Origin: Arcicella sp043769985
Lineage (GTDB): Bacteria; Bacteroidota; Bacteroidia; Cytophagales; Spirosomataceae
NCBI GenBank assembly: GCA_043769985.1
Contig: JAYVIV010000253.1
Location: forward strand, 1-64,000
Reading direction: 5' to 3'
DNA: 64,000 bases
Each line of letters opens with the position of its first letter. Within the stretch, counting starts at the first letter, position 1. The notes beneath the pieces were generated by a model that did no database searches, was not told the DNA's origin, and worked only from the letters and a program-made list of their open reading frames with translations. A program made the translations under genes and the position numbers. Positions 9,914 through 19,262 of the stretch are shown here, one piece after another.

Positions 9914-12900
9914 TTAAAATGAAAGATTAACACCAAATGTAAACGCTCTTGTCTTGAAATAAGTCTCACGTACATCAATACCTGGTGCTCTTCTATTTCC
10001 ATCAACTCTCAATTCTTGACTAACCTCTGGATCAACTCCTTTATAACTCGTAAACAAAGCCAAGTTATTACCAGCCACGTAGATTCTTGCTCTTTTAAGA
10101 ATTTTTGAAGTTGCTGGAATAGTATATCCTATTTGAGCATTGGCAATTCTTACAAAGTCAGCAGACTCTACATAATAATCCATTGAAATAGTACGGTTAT
10201 CATCTACTTTTGAATCAATGGCAGATTTCAAAGCACTACTTTCTGCAATACGACCATCTTTACGTCCCAATAACAATTGGTTAGTATTCATAACTTTTGC
10301 ACCAAAGTTACCCGTTACCATGAATGACAAATCAAAACCTTTGTATTTGAATTGGTTTGTGATGCTTCCTACAAAGAATGGATTTGGATCTCCAATATAC
10401 GTTTTGTCTCCATCTTCTGGCGTTTCTGCCACTTTACCATCACCATCTAAATCTTTAAAGATATACTTTCCTTTATCATCGATACCAGATACAACAGCTC
10501 CGTAGAATACACCTAAAGGCTGTCCTGGGGTTAAAACTGAGAAGTTTACAGCAGATGTACCTCTAATAAATGAACCTAAACCTGTTTCCAAAAATGTTCT
10601 TTCTGGAGCAGCTAATCCTTCAGTTGCATTACTTAAACTTGTAATTTTGTTGCTATTAAACGAACTTGCAACCACTGAGCTGAATGAAAAGTCTTTTGTG
10701 TCAAGCCATTGGTATGATAATGAAATCTCTACCCCTTTATTAGTCATTGAACCAACGTTTGCCAAAATTCTTGGGAATGGAAAGCCTTTCTCTTGTGGAG
10801 CAGCAACCGTATAAAGTAAGTCTTTTGTATCACGAGTGTACCAGTCAATATTACCAGTAAGTCTTCCTTTCCATAAAGAGAAATCAATACCTGCACCGTA
10901 GTTTTCGTTTACTTCCCACTTTAAGTTTGGATTAGCGTTTGATGTAATACCGTAAGAAGGTCTTGTTGCGTTAGTAGCAGGATCATAATATCCACCTGTC
11001 ACACCCCAGAATGAACGTGAAGCATAAGGAGAGATACCTTCTGAGCTACCTGTTCTACCCCACGATACTCTCAATTTCAAGTTGTCTAAATTAGGAACGC
11101 CTTTCAAGAAATCTTCTTTAGATAAATTCCATCCAATCGAAGCAGAGGGGAAGAAACCCCATTGATTATTCTTACCAAATTTCGTTGAACCATCTTGACG
11201 TAAATTGATAGTAGCAAAATATTTGTCATCATAACCATATTGAACACGTCCTAAGAATGAAATCAATTTATATTCACTCTTACCAGACCCAATGCCATAA
11301 TTTTGTTGTCCAAGAACACCAATACCTGAACCTAAATTGTCAGCACCGAAATCATCCGTTAGGAAATTACTGTTAGCAACACCAAAACCAGAATTTACAA
11401 CACCTTGGTAAGTATAACCTCCTAATAATCCGAGCGTACTTTTACCAAAAACTTTATTATAGTTCATTGTAAAATCTAATTGTTGGTCATTTACATCGCC
11501 ATAACTTCTACCTGCTGAATTACCTCCATTTACCTGAAGAAGATTTCCAGGAGTTGATCTTGTAATTCTTGAAAAATCATTCCCTTGTGTCCGTAACGTA
11601 CCAGAAATTCTGGCAGTTAAATCAGGTGTAATGCTGTAAGCTAAACTAACATTTCCTAAAATATCTCTTAACTTCTCATTTCTTGTATTACTTTCTAATC
11701 TTGCAAGAGGGTTGAAATTTGAGAATGTTCCTGGTAATTGGAAGTATGTACCATCTGGATTATAAACAGGATCTGTTGGACGCATGTTATAAATTAAACC
11801 CAAAGCAATATCATCTTGTAAAACAGCGTCAGATTGTGATGTTGAAACACTAAATCCTATTTTCAATTTTCCGTCCATTGCCTTAGAGTCTAAGTTCAAA
11901 CGAGCATTTAAACGGTCTTTACTTGAACCGATTACAGTTCCAGTTTGCTTCAAATAACCAACTGATGCACGATATGAAAAATTCTCAGAGCCACCTGAAA
12001 CACCTAAATTATGGTTTTGTGAAGCCGCAGTACGTGTAATAACTTTCAACCAATCTGTATCAGCACCACCATCTGTAAATGGTTGATTGAATTTCTGAGC
12101 AGCAGCTCTAAATTCAGCTCCATTCATTAATTGCGGACGTTGAGAAATCATTTCAGTTCCAACGTAACCATTATAGTCAACTTGCGTTGCACCTGCTTTA
12201 CCTCTTTTAGTAGTAATGATGATAACACCATTAGCACCTCTTGAACCATAAATAGCCGCAGAAGAAGCATCACGAAGAACATCCATTGTTTGGATATCTT
12301 CTGGAGCGATGTTTTCAATTGGAGCGCCAATAACTCCGTCAACTACATAAAGCGGCTCTGAGTTTCCAGATAATGAACCCGTACCACGAAGACGTACAGT
12401 TGGTCTTGCACTTGGGTCACCACTTGATTGTGTAATTACTAAACCAGCAACTTTACCAGCAGCACCCACTAATGGATTATTTACAACTCCAGCGTTGAAA
12501 TCTCTACTTGATAAACTTGAAACAGTTCCAGAGATTTCTTTTCTCTTTTGTGTACCGTAACCAACAACAACAACTTCTTCAAGAGATTTATTGTCAGCTC
12601 CTAATTTCACATCAATTACTGAACGTGAACCAACAGCAATTTCTTGTTTTGTATATCCTACAAATGAAAATACTAATGTAGCATTATCTCCAACGCTCAA
12701 TTTGTAATTACCATTGACGTCTGTTTGAGTTCCTTTATTAGCACCCGCAACCGCAATAGATACACCGGGCATTCCTGAGCCGTCAGCGGCATCAGTTACT
12801 TTACCCGAAACCGTTTTGTCCTGAGCAAACGTACTCAAAGACACAAGCATGGTGATAGCCATTAAAGAAGTCTTTAAAAGAGACTTTAATGCTGCACCTT

Positions 12901-12943
12901 GTCGCATTGGGCGACTGAACCATCTGTAAAAATGATTATTCAT
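9914..12943 (-). CDS. SusC/RagA family TonB-linked outer-membrane protein
   Basis: A 1009-residue SusC-like TonB-dependent transporter that moves oligosaccharides or other nutrients across the outer membrane. From the N-terminus: signal peptide ending near STFAQ (about 41), a CarboxypepD-regulatory-like beta domain (about 45-125; VSGKVTDAADGSGMPGVSI and NGNYKLSV), a TonB box-like segment EEVVVVGYGTQKR, a plug with the SusC signatures VRLRGTGSL, PLYVVDGVIG and AIYGSRGANGVIIITTKRG, then the barrel, ending in FTFGVNLSF with the usual C-terminal aromatic residue. No STN anti-sigma domain is present, so no sigma/anti-sigma control is indicated. It is the first gene of the operon. Confidence 0.96.
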   Translation of the reverse strand: MNNHFYRWFSRPMRQGAALKSLLKTSLMAITMLVSLSTFAQDKTVSGKVTDAADGSGMPGVSIAVAGANKGTQTDVNGNYKLSVGDNATLVFSFVGYTKQEIAVGSRSVIDVKLGADNKSLEEVVVVGYGTQKRKEISGTVSSLSSRDFNAGVVNNPLVGAAGKVAGLVITQSSGDPSARPTVRLRGTGSLSGNSEPLYVVDGVIGAPIENIAPEDIQTMDVLRDASSAAIYGSRGANGVIIITTKRGKAGATQVDYNGYVGTEMISQRPQLMNGAEFRAAAQKFNQPFTDGGADTDWLKVITRTAASQNHNLGVSGGSENFSYRASVGYLKQTGTVIGSSKDRLNARLNLDSKAMDGKLKIGFSVSTSQSDAVLQDDIALGLIYNMRPTDPVYNPDGTYFQLPGTFSNFNPLARLESNTRNEKLRDILGNVSLAYSITPDLTARISGTLRTQGNDFSRITRSTPGNLLQVNGGNSAGRSYGDVNDQQLDFTMNYNKVFGKSTLGLLGGYTYQGVVNSGFGVANSNFLTDDFGADNLGSGIGVLGQQNYGIGSGKSEYKLISFLGRVQYGYDDKYFATINLRQDGSTKFGKNNQWGFFPSASIGWNLSKEDFLKGVPNLDNLKLRVSWGRTGSSEGISPYASRSFWGVTGGYYDPATNATRPSYGITSNANPNLKWEVNENYGAGIDFSLWKGRLTGNIDWYTRDTKDLLYTVAAPQEKGFPFPRILANVGSMTNKGVEISLSYQWLDTKDFSFSSVVASSFNSNKITSLSNATEGLAAPERTFLETGLGSFIRGTSAVNFSVLTPGQPLGVFYGAVVSGIDDKGKYIFKDLDGDGKVAETPEDGDKTYIGDPNPFFVGSITNQFKYKGFDLSFMVTGNFGAKVMNTNQLLLGRKDGRIAESSALKSAIDSKVDDNRTISMDYYVESADFVRIANAQIGYTIPATSKILKRARIYVAGNNLALFTSYKGVDPEVSQELRVDGNRRAPGIDVRETYFKTRAFTFGVNLSF

Positions 12944-13460
12944 AAGGTTTGTTAAGATTGGAAAATGGTTAATGAAAAAATGTAAACAATTACATATTTA
13001 TTCCGTGTTATTAGAATATTGAGTAAAAGTTACCAAGAACTTACCTAAAATAATAAATGATGATGACCCAGGTAAAATGGCACTTTTGCAGGACTTAATA
13101 TGATATTGTTATAAAAATGTTATGCAAAATAGGGAAGAATATTTCTATAATTCAACTTTTTTAATGAAAAGTTTTATTGAATAAAAAAAAATTAAGTTAG
13201 AGAATTGTACTTAATTAGCTCTGCAAAGTTTAGCACAGAATAGAACAGTGTTTGCAAAAATTTGCATCACTTCACCCAATAGGGCTTTTTGTTAAAAATT
13301 GTTAAAAAAATATCAATTAAATTCGAGTAATATTTTGTACTTTTCCAATATAAATAGCCCTAAAAAATATTTAAAGCTACATTAAATTGAATTTATAGGT
13401 AATTTTGTTATCTCAAAAATAACTTAGAAAAAGTCAATTTTTCTTCGTAAAATACAAAAA
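12944..13460. other. Divergent intergenic region, 517 bp
   Basis: This very A/T-rich stretch separates susC (minus) from the YdiJ-like gene (plus) and must hold both promoters. I see no open reading frame and no convincing Bacteroidota promoter (TTTG-N19-TAnnTTTG). TAATTTTG at 13400-13407 is the best -7-like match for the plus gene, but it lacks a -33 partner at the right spacing. No strong hairpin is evident. Confidence 0.6.
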
Positions 13461-16454
13461 ATGATTAATACTCAACTACTTGCCAAATTTGCCACTGAAT
13501 TGGAGGGAGAACTCCATTTTGATACTGTAATGCGTACTCTGTATGCCACTGATGCTTCTGCCTACCGTGAAATGCCAACGGCTGTGGCAATTCCTGCAAA
13601 CATTAACGATATTAAGAAATTAATCAATTTTGCTCGTGAAAACCAGTCATCAATTATCCCAAGAACTGCGGGAACTTCATTGGCTGGGCAGGTCGTTGGT
13701 AATGGAATAGTGGTGGATGTTTCTAAAAATTTTACGAAGATTCTGGAAGTCAATAAAGAGGAACATTGGGTGCGAGTTCAGCCTGGGGTTGTGCGTGATG
13801 TGCTGAATATGGAACTTAAAAAATATGGCTTATTTTTTGGCCCTGAAACTTCAACGGCTAATCGTGCCATGATTGGGGGAATGGTCGGTAATAATTCTTG
13901 TGGGTCAAATTCTGTGGTGTATGGTTCCACTCGTGAGCATTTGTTGGAGGTGAAAGCAATACTATCTGATGGGTCAGAAGTTGAAATAAAAAGCTCGAAT
14001 AATGGAGAATATAATGACTTATTAACAACAGCTGAACGCAAAAACGGAACGGCTACTTTATCAGAAAAAATATACCGAGAAACTAATAAAATTTTGGCTG
14101 ACTCTTTCAATCAAACTGAAATAAGAAAAGAATTTCCGAAGCCATCTATTGAAAGAAGAAACACGGGTTATGCCTTGGATATGCTTTTGAATTGTGAACC
14201 TTACACAGCGGGAGGAAAGCCTTTTAATTTGTGTGAATTAATTGCAGGTTCGGAAGGGACGCTTTGTTTTTTGACGGAAATAAAACTTCACGTTGATGAC
14301 CTCCCTCCTACTGAAATCGGTTTGGTTTGCGGGCATTTTAATACCGTTGATGAATCGTTGAGAGCAAATTTGATTGCTTTGAAGTATAAACCTTCGGCTT
14401 CAGAATTGATGGATCATTATATTTTGGAATGTACAAAAGCCAATAAAGAGCAAAGTCAAAATCGTTTCTTTGTGCAAGGTGATCCAGGGGCAATTTTAGT
14501 GGTTGAATTACGAGGAAATTCTCATGAAGAAATTGAACAAAAAGCCGTGGCGATGGAAGCTGAAATGCGAGCTGCTGGCTTGGGCTATCATTTCCCAGTC
14601 GTTTATGGAACAGACACTAAAAGAGTTTGGGATTTGAGAAAAGCGGGTTTGGGATTACTTTCTAATTTGCCTGGGGATGAAAAAGCCGTTGCCGTGATTG
14701 AAGATACAGCCGTGGATGTCAACGACTTACCTGATTTTATTCGTGATTTTAACGAAATTCTTACGGCAAATAATCTGTATTGTGTTCACTATGCACATGC
14801 TGGTTCTGGCGAGATTCATTTACGCCCAATTATCAATTTGAAAACGGTTGAAGGAAATAAACAATTTCGTTTGATTGCGGAGGAGATTGCGACCTTAGTT
14901 AAAAAATATAGAGGTTCGCTTTCTGGTGAACACGGTGACGGTCGTTTACGTGGGGAATTCATTAAGCAAATGGTGGGCGAACACAATTATCAATTGATGA
15001 AAGAGGTGAAACGCATTTGGGATCCCTACAATGTTTTTAATCCCAATAAAGTGGTTGATACACCTCCGATGGATACCTTTCTTCGTTACACGCCTGGACA
15101 ACAAACGCCTGAATTCGAGACGACATTTCGTTTTACCAACCAAAATATTTTACAACACGCTGAACAGTGCAATGGTTCGGGCGATTGTCGGAAAACGCAT
15201 CTTTCGGGTGGGACTATGTGTCCGTCATACATGGCTACTCGTAATGAAAAAGAATCAACTCGGGCAAGGGCGAATATTTTGAGGGAATTTTTGACAAGTA
15301 GCCCCCTAACCCCCGAAGGGGGAATAAAGAAAGACACTCCTTTCGGTGTACTGGCTCCCCCATCGGGGGCGGGGGGGGCTACTCTCAATGACGTGAAGGA
15401 AGTTTTTGATTTGTGTTTGGCTTGTAAAGGATGTAAATCTGATTGTCCGTCAAACGTAGATGTGGCGAAATTGAAGATGGAATTTTTACATCAATATTAT
15501 AAGGAAAACGGTGTGCCAATTAGAAGTCGTTTGGTGGGTAATTTCGCTAATATTTCTAAAATAGTTTCATATATTCCTTGGGCATATAATTTTGTTTATG
15601 ATAACCCATTTTTACGCAGAATTGCCAATTCAGTTGTTGGTTTTCATCCCGATAGAACAATGCCTTTGTTGGCGAAAAATACATTCAAGTCATGGTTTAA
15701 TAGCCACGAAGGCACGAAGACGCAAAGAAAAGTATTTTTATTTGTGGATGAATTTACCAATTATAATGATGTTGAAATTGGCATTAAGGCGGTTAAATTA
15801 TTGAACCGTTTGGGCTACGAAGTCATTGTTCCAAAGCACGTAGAATCTGGTCGTCCGCAACTTTCAAAAGGACTCTTGGATGATGCTAAACGTCTTGCAA
15901 ATCAGAATGTTAGCTTGCTAAAAGAGGTGGTTACGGAGGAAATTCCTCTCATCGGCATTGAGCCTTCTGCCATCTTGACTTTTAGGGATGAATACCCTGA
16001 TTTAGTGGATGAAAATTTATTGGAAGATGCTCAAAAACTCTCAAAAAATGTGTTCATGATTGAGGAGTTTTTATCGAAAGAAATTGAAGCAAAACGTATT
16101 TCAAAAAGTGCTTTTACAACCGAAAAAAGGTTGATAAAATTACATGGTCATTGTCAGCAAAAATCATTATCTAATATGGTTCCTGCCAAGCGAACTTTGT
16201 CTTTACCAGAGAATTATGAAGTACAATTAATTCCTTCGGGATGTTGTGGTATGGCGGGTTCTTTTGGGTATGAAAAAGAGCATTTTGAATTATCCAATCA
16301 GATTGGGGAGTTGGTGCTTTTTCCAACAATTCGTCAGCAAGGGGAGGATGTAATTATTGCTGCCTCGGGAACAAGTTGCCGTCATCAAATTCATGATGGA
16401 ACGGGGCGGACAGCCAAACACGCAGTGGAGATTTTGTATGAGGCGTTGGTGTAA
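13461..16454 (+). CDS. YdiJ-like FAD/Fe-S D-2-hydroxyacid dehydrogenase
   Basis: A 997-residue single-chain GlcD+GlcF-type dehydrogenase. Domains: FAD-binding PCMH (about 35-275; PRTAGTSLAGQVVG and GGMVGNNSCGSNS), FAD-oxidase C-terminal domain (about 290-535; HYAHAGSGEIHLRP, SGEHGDGRLRGEF, then DPYNVFNPNKV), Fe-S region with a CNGSGDC...MCPSYMATR cluster (about 570-600) and CLACKGCKSDCP (about 652-663), then a C-terminal CCG-type domain (GHCQQKS, PSGCCGMAGSFGYE). Length and order match E. coli YdiJ (1018 aa), reported to act on D-2-hydroxyglutarate; electrons go to a membrane carrier. The exact substrate here is inferred. Two repeat elements are in frame: about residues 613-641 between the Fe-S clusters, and about 748-757. 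Both are absent from the expected family core and look like inserts. Confidence 0.9.
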   Translation: MINTQLLAKFATELEGELHFDTVMRTLYATDASAYREMPTAVAIPANINDIKKLINFARENQSSIIPRTAGTSLAGQVVGNGIVVDVSKNFTKILEVNKEEHWVRVQPGVVRDVLNMELKKYGLFFGPETSTANRAMIGGMVGNNSCGSNSVVYGSTREHLLEVKAILSDGSEVEIKSSNNGEYNDLLTTAERKNGTATLSEKIYRETNKILADSFNQTEIRKEFPKPSIERRNTGYALDMLLNCEPYTAGGKPFNLCELIAGSEGTLCFLTEIKLHVDDLPPTEIGLVCGHFNTVDESLRANLIALKYKPSASELMDHYILECTKANKEQSQNRFFVQGDPGAILVVELRGNSHEEIEQKAVAMEAEMRAAGLGYHFPVVYGTDTKRVWDLRKAGLGLLSNLPGDEKAVAVIEDTAVDVNDLPDFIRDFNEILTANNLYCVHYAHAGSGEIHLRPIINLKTVEGNKQFRLIAEEIATLVKKYRGSLSGEHGDGRLRGEFIKQMVGEHNYQLMKEVKRIWDPYNVFNPNKVVDTPPMDTFLRYTPGQQTPEFETTFRFTNQNILQHAEQCNGSGDCRKTHLSGGTMCPSYMATRNEKESTRARANILREFLTSSPLTPEGGIKKDTPFGVLAPPSGAGGATLNDVKEVFDLCLACKGCKSDCPSNVDVAKLKMEFLHQYYKENGVPIRSRLVGNFANISKIVSYIPWAYNFVYDNPFLRRIANSVVGFHPDRTMPLLAKNTFKSWFNSHEGTKTQRKVFLFVDEFTNYNDVEIGIKAVKLLNRLGYEVIVPKHVESGRPQLSKGLLDDAKRLANQNVSLLKEVVTEEIPLIGIEPSAILTFRDEYPDLVDENLLEDAQKLSKNVFMIEEFLSKEIEAKRISKSAFTTEKRLIKLHGHCQQKSLSNMVPAKRTLSLPENYEVQLIPSGCCGMAGSFGYEKEHFELSNQIGELVLFPTIRQQGEDVIIAASGTSCRHQIHDGTGRTAKHAVEILYEALV
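15298..15382. repeat. Palindromic element family A, copy 1, inside a coding sequence
   Basis: The left end reads GTAGCCCCCTAACCCCCGAA and the right end is its imperfect complement ending GGGGGGGCTAC. The enclosed 81 bp from 15300 to 15380 are read in frame as 27 codons, giving S-P-L-T-P-E-G-G at the left and A-P-P-S-G-A-G-G-A at the right. The same element occurs at 25443, 37266, 42869 and 43712. The base composition (runs of C and G) is quite unlike the surrounding gene. Confidence 0.92.
15702..15731 (+). repeat. Half of palindromic element family B, inside a coding sequence
   Basis: AGCCACGAAGGCACGAAGAC followed by GCAAAGAAAA is the left arm of the element seen in full at 21550-21606 and 21689-21745, and in reverse at 38642-38666. 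Here it is translated in frame as S-H-E-G-T-K-T-Q-R-K within the YdiJ-like dehydrogenase, between the Fe-S domain and the C-terminal domain. Confidence 0.85.
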
Positions 16455-16514
16455 ATTCAATGATATAATGAGTGAGTGATAGAGTGAGTGAATATTTGAA
16501 TATATTTGTTCATA

Positions 16515-16550
16515 AAAAAGGGTTGCAAATTCAATTTTGCAACCCTTTTT
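16515..16550. terminator. Bidirectional terminator
   Basis: A perfect 15-bp inverted repeat, AAAAAGGGTTGCAAA (16515-16529) and TTTGCAACCCTTTTT (16536-16550), lies between two convergent genes. It has a T run on either strand, so it can serve both the YdiJ-like gene and the AI-2E-family gene, whose stop codon is 2 bp away. Confidence 0.9.
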
Positions 16551-16551
16551 A

Positions 16552-17739
16552 CTAATCAATTTTCTCAGCTTTGCCTCTTCTACCCCGCCCACTTACGATT
16601 GACTTAACGTCTTCAGTTGTCTCTACGATACTATCCATCAAGGATGGAACAAAGCCTTTAGACATTCGTTTTTTCTCAAATTGGAGTCTTTCATGGTCGG
16701 GTTCGCCAAGTACATAAGCGTAAGGTTTTAATTCTGGAACAGCCTCAAAAACTACTTTCAAAATAGCAATTGTGGGTAGTGACAAAGCCATTCCGGCCAA
16801 TCCCCAGAGGGCTGAACCCAACAATAAAGCAATGATGGCGACCAAGCCATTGATGCTTACTTTTGAACCTACAATTTGCGGTGTGATAAAATTTCCTTCT
16901 AAGAATTGTACAAAAACGAAGACCCCTGCAACACCCACTGCATACATGGGAGAATCCTTAGTGATGAGAGCAATAATGATAGGTAAAATGGAACCAATCA
17001 GGATACCAATAAATGGAATTACCAATAATGCAGCCGCTAAAAACCCAAAAAGTACTGCGTAGTCTATTCCCAGAACCAATAATCCAATGGTATTGAGTGT
17101 TCCTACAATTAAGGTTACAGTCACTAATCCAGTTAGGTAACTGTGAACAACTCCATATATTTTTATCAATACAGCATCAACTCTTCTCCTACTAATATTC
17201 TTGAAAACTTTATAAAAAAACATTTTGAAAAAATCTCGGTAATAAAGAAAAAAGAACATATAAATCGGGATTAAAGACAGGTTTCCCAAGACACTACCCG
17301 TAGTAGATAGTGCGGTAGTAAAAAAAGTTCCACCCGAACTTAACATTCCCGTTCCATATTTTCTTAATTGTGTGATTTGTGCTTGTTTTCCAACGTGAAG
17401 TGTATTCTCGCCCCACCGCTGAATTTGATTGAACCAATCAAGAATCCTCTTTTCTAATTGTGGAATCATTTCCCCAAAATTAGCAATTTGTGTGGAAGCT
17501 AACCAGATAATTCCAATGGCAACGGCCGTAAATAAAATGAGCGTTATCGTTACTGCCCAAACTCTTCCTAAACCTCTGATTTCTAACCAATTAGATACTG
17601 GAAAAACAGACATTGATAGAATCATTGCAATAAGCACAGGCACAAGAACATCCTGCAAGACTACCAACCAATAGACCAAAATGGTGACAGAAATGAGTGC
17701 AAAAGCGAGTTTAGCGACGAAGGGTAATTTATATTCCAT
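16552..17739 (-). CDS. AI-2E family (UPF0118/PerM-like) membrane protein
   Basis: A 395-residue polytopic inner-membrane protein. The N-terminal half has two close hydrophobic helices (about 8-50) with the family-like VPVLIAMILSMSVFPVSNWL segment, a third helix (about 60-82), a soluble part with amphipathic helices (about 85-140), then five or so C-terminal helices including LLVIPFIGILIGSILPIIIA and GLAGMALSLPTIAILKV. This is the AI-2E transporter/PerM family; members have been linked to autoinducer export or ion transport, and the substrate here is unknown. A charged C-terminal tail of about 50 residues follows (FEKKRMSKG...). It stands alone, ending at a bidirectional terminator. Confidence 0.88.
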   Translation of the reverse strand: MEYKLPFVAKLAFALISVTILVYWLVVLQDVLVPVLIAMILSMSVFPVSNWLEIRGLGRVWAVTITLILFTAVAIGIIWLASTQIANFGEMIPQLEKRILDWFNQIQRWGENTLHVGKQAQITQLRKYGTGMLSSGGTFFTTALSTTGSVLGNLSLIPIYMFFFLYYRDFFKMFFYKVFKNISRRRVDAVLIKIYGVVHSYLTGLVTVTLIVGTLNTIGLLVLGIDYAVLFGFLAAALLVIPFIGILIGSILPIIIALITKDSPMYAVGVAGVFVFVQFLEGNFITPQIVGSKVSINGLVAIIALLLGSALWGLAGMALSLPTIAILKVVFEAVPELKPYAYVLGEPDHERLQFEKKRMSKGFVPSLMDSIVETTEDVKSIVSGRGRRGKAEKID

Positions 17740-17969
17740 AGAGAAAATGGTATGTTTGGATTAGAGATTAAGTAGGCAGTAAAAAACAGGCAGTTGGTAT
17801 GTATCCTTTTACGAACTTACTTGAATAGTGATGAGTTAAATCATATTTTGTCTAATTAGAAAATATTCAAGTATTCTCCGCAAAACAATCATACCACAAT
17901 ATAGATTACTTAACCGCTACCGTATCATACTTCAATTGCGATTTGCCACTTTAAACTGCTTACGGTGAA

Positions 17970-19085
17970 TCAATTCCATTTTCCCAGAGGATAAGAAATT
18001 ATTCCGTTTGCACTCACCAACGAAATGTTTTGGGAAGATAAATCTCCAACCAAAAGCAAATCTGTATCTTGCTGATAACCAAGCATTTTTACCTGATTTT
18101 TTACATTATCAATGAGTGTATTGGGCATTTTCCCAGTCAAATTCAAACATGGGCAAGGTCGCTCTTTTTTAAATTTGTTAAGTTCAATTAGGAGTTCTCT
18201 GGTATCACCCGCTTTATCTTCTTTGCCCCAACCAATCATTTTATTCATCCAAGAATTATATTGAAATCTGTAAGGCTCAAATTCAAAAATTAAGTCAGGA
18301 TATTTTCTTAACATTTCAGCTCCGTTCTTAAATTTCTGAATATGCCCTGGATCAACAAAGCCAACGAAGTTCCCTCCCCAAGTCATGCCAGCTTGTGCCG
18401 TCAGATTGTTTAGAGGGCGATAATGAGACAAATTATTAGATATTTTATTACTTCTCATTACAGCAAAATCCGCAGCAAAACCAAAATTATGCATCGAAAT
18501 TGGTGATACAGATTTATTGCTGATTAAATATTTTTGCTGATTTGCCATGGAACGTAAGTCAGAAATTATCCTTACTGAACCATTCAAATCTTTCATTACT
18601 TGATGAATAGAATCACGTTTTGAGAGAAAACTTGTTCGTTCTTCTGATAATAATCTTTCCCAACGATTGTACAAATATCGTGGTTGTGATGCCAATGCCC
18701 AAAGATATTCTTGCTCTTGCCAAGACAATGAAAGCGACTCATTTGGCAACTGAATACTCGGAAAAATTAACGCTTGCGGGTGTTCTTGATTTTGTGCGGC
18801 TACCCCTCCTATTTTCAAGTTTCCTTGCGGGTCAGCAACAACTATAAAAATCTTCTGAGGCGAAAGATTTTGTTTTACCAAAGTATCTTGCAAATAGAAA
18901 CTTTGTGCCATTTCTCTCACACTTAATTCATTGACTTTCAGCGTAGTATCGCAGGAATAATCTTGCCATTTAGGCTCATTTTTAAAAAATTTTCCCGTCT
19001 TTTCAATAAAATTACAAGCAAAAAGAGTGATGCAAGTAAGCGTTATTTTGACAAAATGTTTCAATAGTAAATTTGTTAAAAACAT
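17970..19085 (-). CDS. M15-family peptidase (CwlK/VanY-like) lipoprotein
   Basis: A 371-residue predicted lipoprotein (hydrophobic N-terminus ending LFAC, Cys about 24). The central part looks like an M15 metallopeptidase domain: SISMHNFGFAADFAVM (about 192-207) gives the H-x6-D zinc pair, and GMTWGGNFVGFVDPGHIQK (about 230-250) matches the W-G-G...D..H segment of L-alanyl-D-glutamate endopeptidases (CwlK type), where the last His is the third zinc ligand. The expected role is cleavage of peptidoglycan peptides in the periplasm. The C-terminal 90 residues (PCPCLNLTGKMP and a region resembling a small peptidoglycan-binding fold, about 300-371) are less clear. No operon partner. Confidence 0.75.
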   Translation of the reverse strand: MFLTNLLLKHFVKITLTCITLFACNFIEKTGKFFKNEPKWQDYSCDTTLKVNELSVREMAQSFYLQDTLVKQNLSPQKIFIVVADPQGNLKIGGVAAQNQEHPQALIFPSIQLPNESLSLSWQEQEYLWALASQPRYLYNRWERLLSEERTSFLSKRDSIHQVMKDLNGSVRIISDLRSMANQQKYLISNKSVSPISMHNFGFAADFAVMRSNKISNNLSHYRPLNNLTAQAGMTWGGNFVGFVDPGHIQKFKNGAEMLRKYPDLIFEFEPYRFQYNSWMNKMIGWGKEDKAGDTRELLIELNKFKKERPCPCLNLTGKMPNTLIDNVKNQVKMLGYQQDTDLLLVGDLSSQNISLVSANGIISYPLGKWN

Positions 19086-19177
19086 GGATAATTGGTGATT
19101 AGGGGTTGGGGATTAGAGGTTAGGAAATTGGGTTAAGAAATTTAAAAATAGGGGTTTTATTTGATAATATTTTTGTC

Positions 19178-19262
19178 TGAATACGATTTTAAGATTAATA
19201 TGATTGTAACGATTATTTTGAGAGCAATTATTTTAATCAATTTAATCCTAAAATCGTGTTCA
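19178..19262. terminator. Long imperfect inverted repeat after the EamA gene
   Basis: TGAATACGATTTTAAGATTA at 19178 pairs with the segment 19242-19262 (19 of 21 positions). The right arm overlaps the stop codon of the EamA gene on the minus strand. It is a likely terminator or repeat element, with an AT-rich loop of about 43 nt that can pair further. Confidence 0.55.

Noticed and set aside
12944..13460. Promoter for susC or the dehydrogenase with TTTG/TAnnTTTG elements
   Set aside because: TAATTTTG (13400) and the minus-strand TAAACTTTG (13224-13232) look -7-like, but the -33 partner is missing or spaced by 22 nt or more, so no promoter is claimed.
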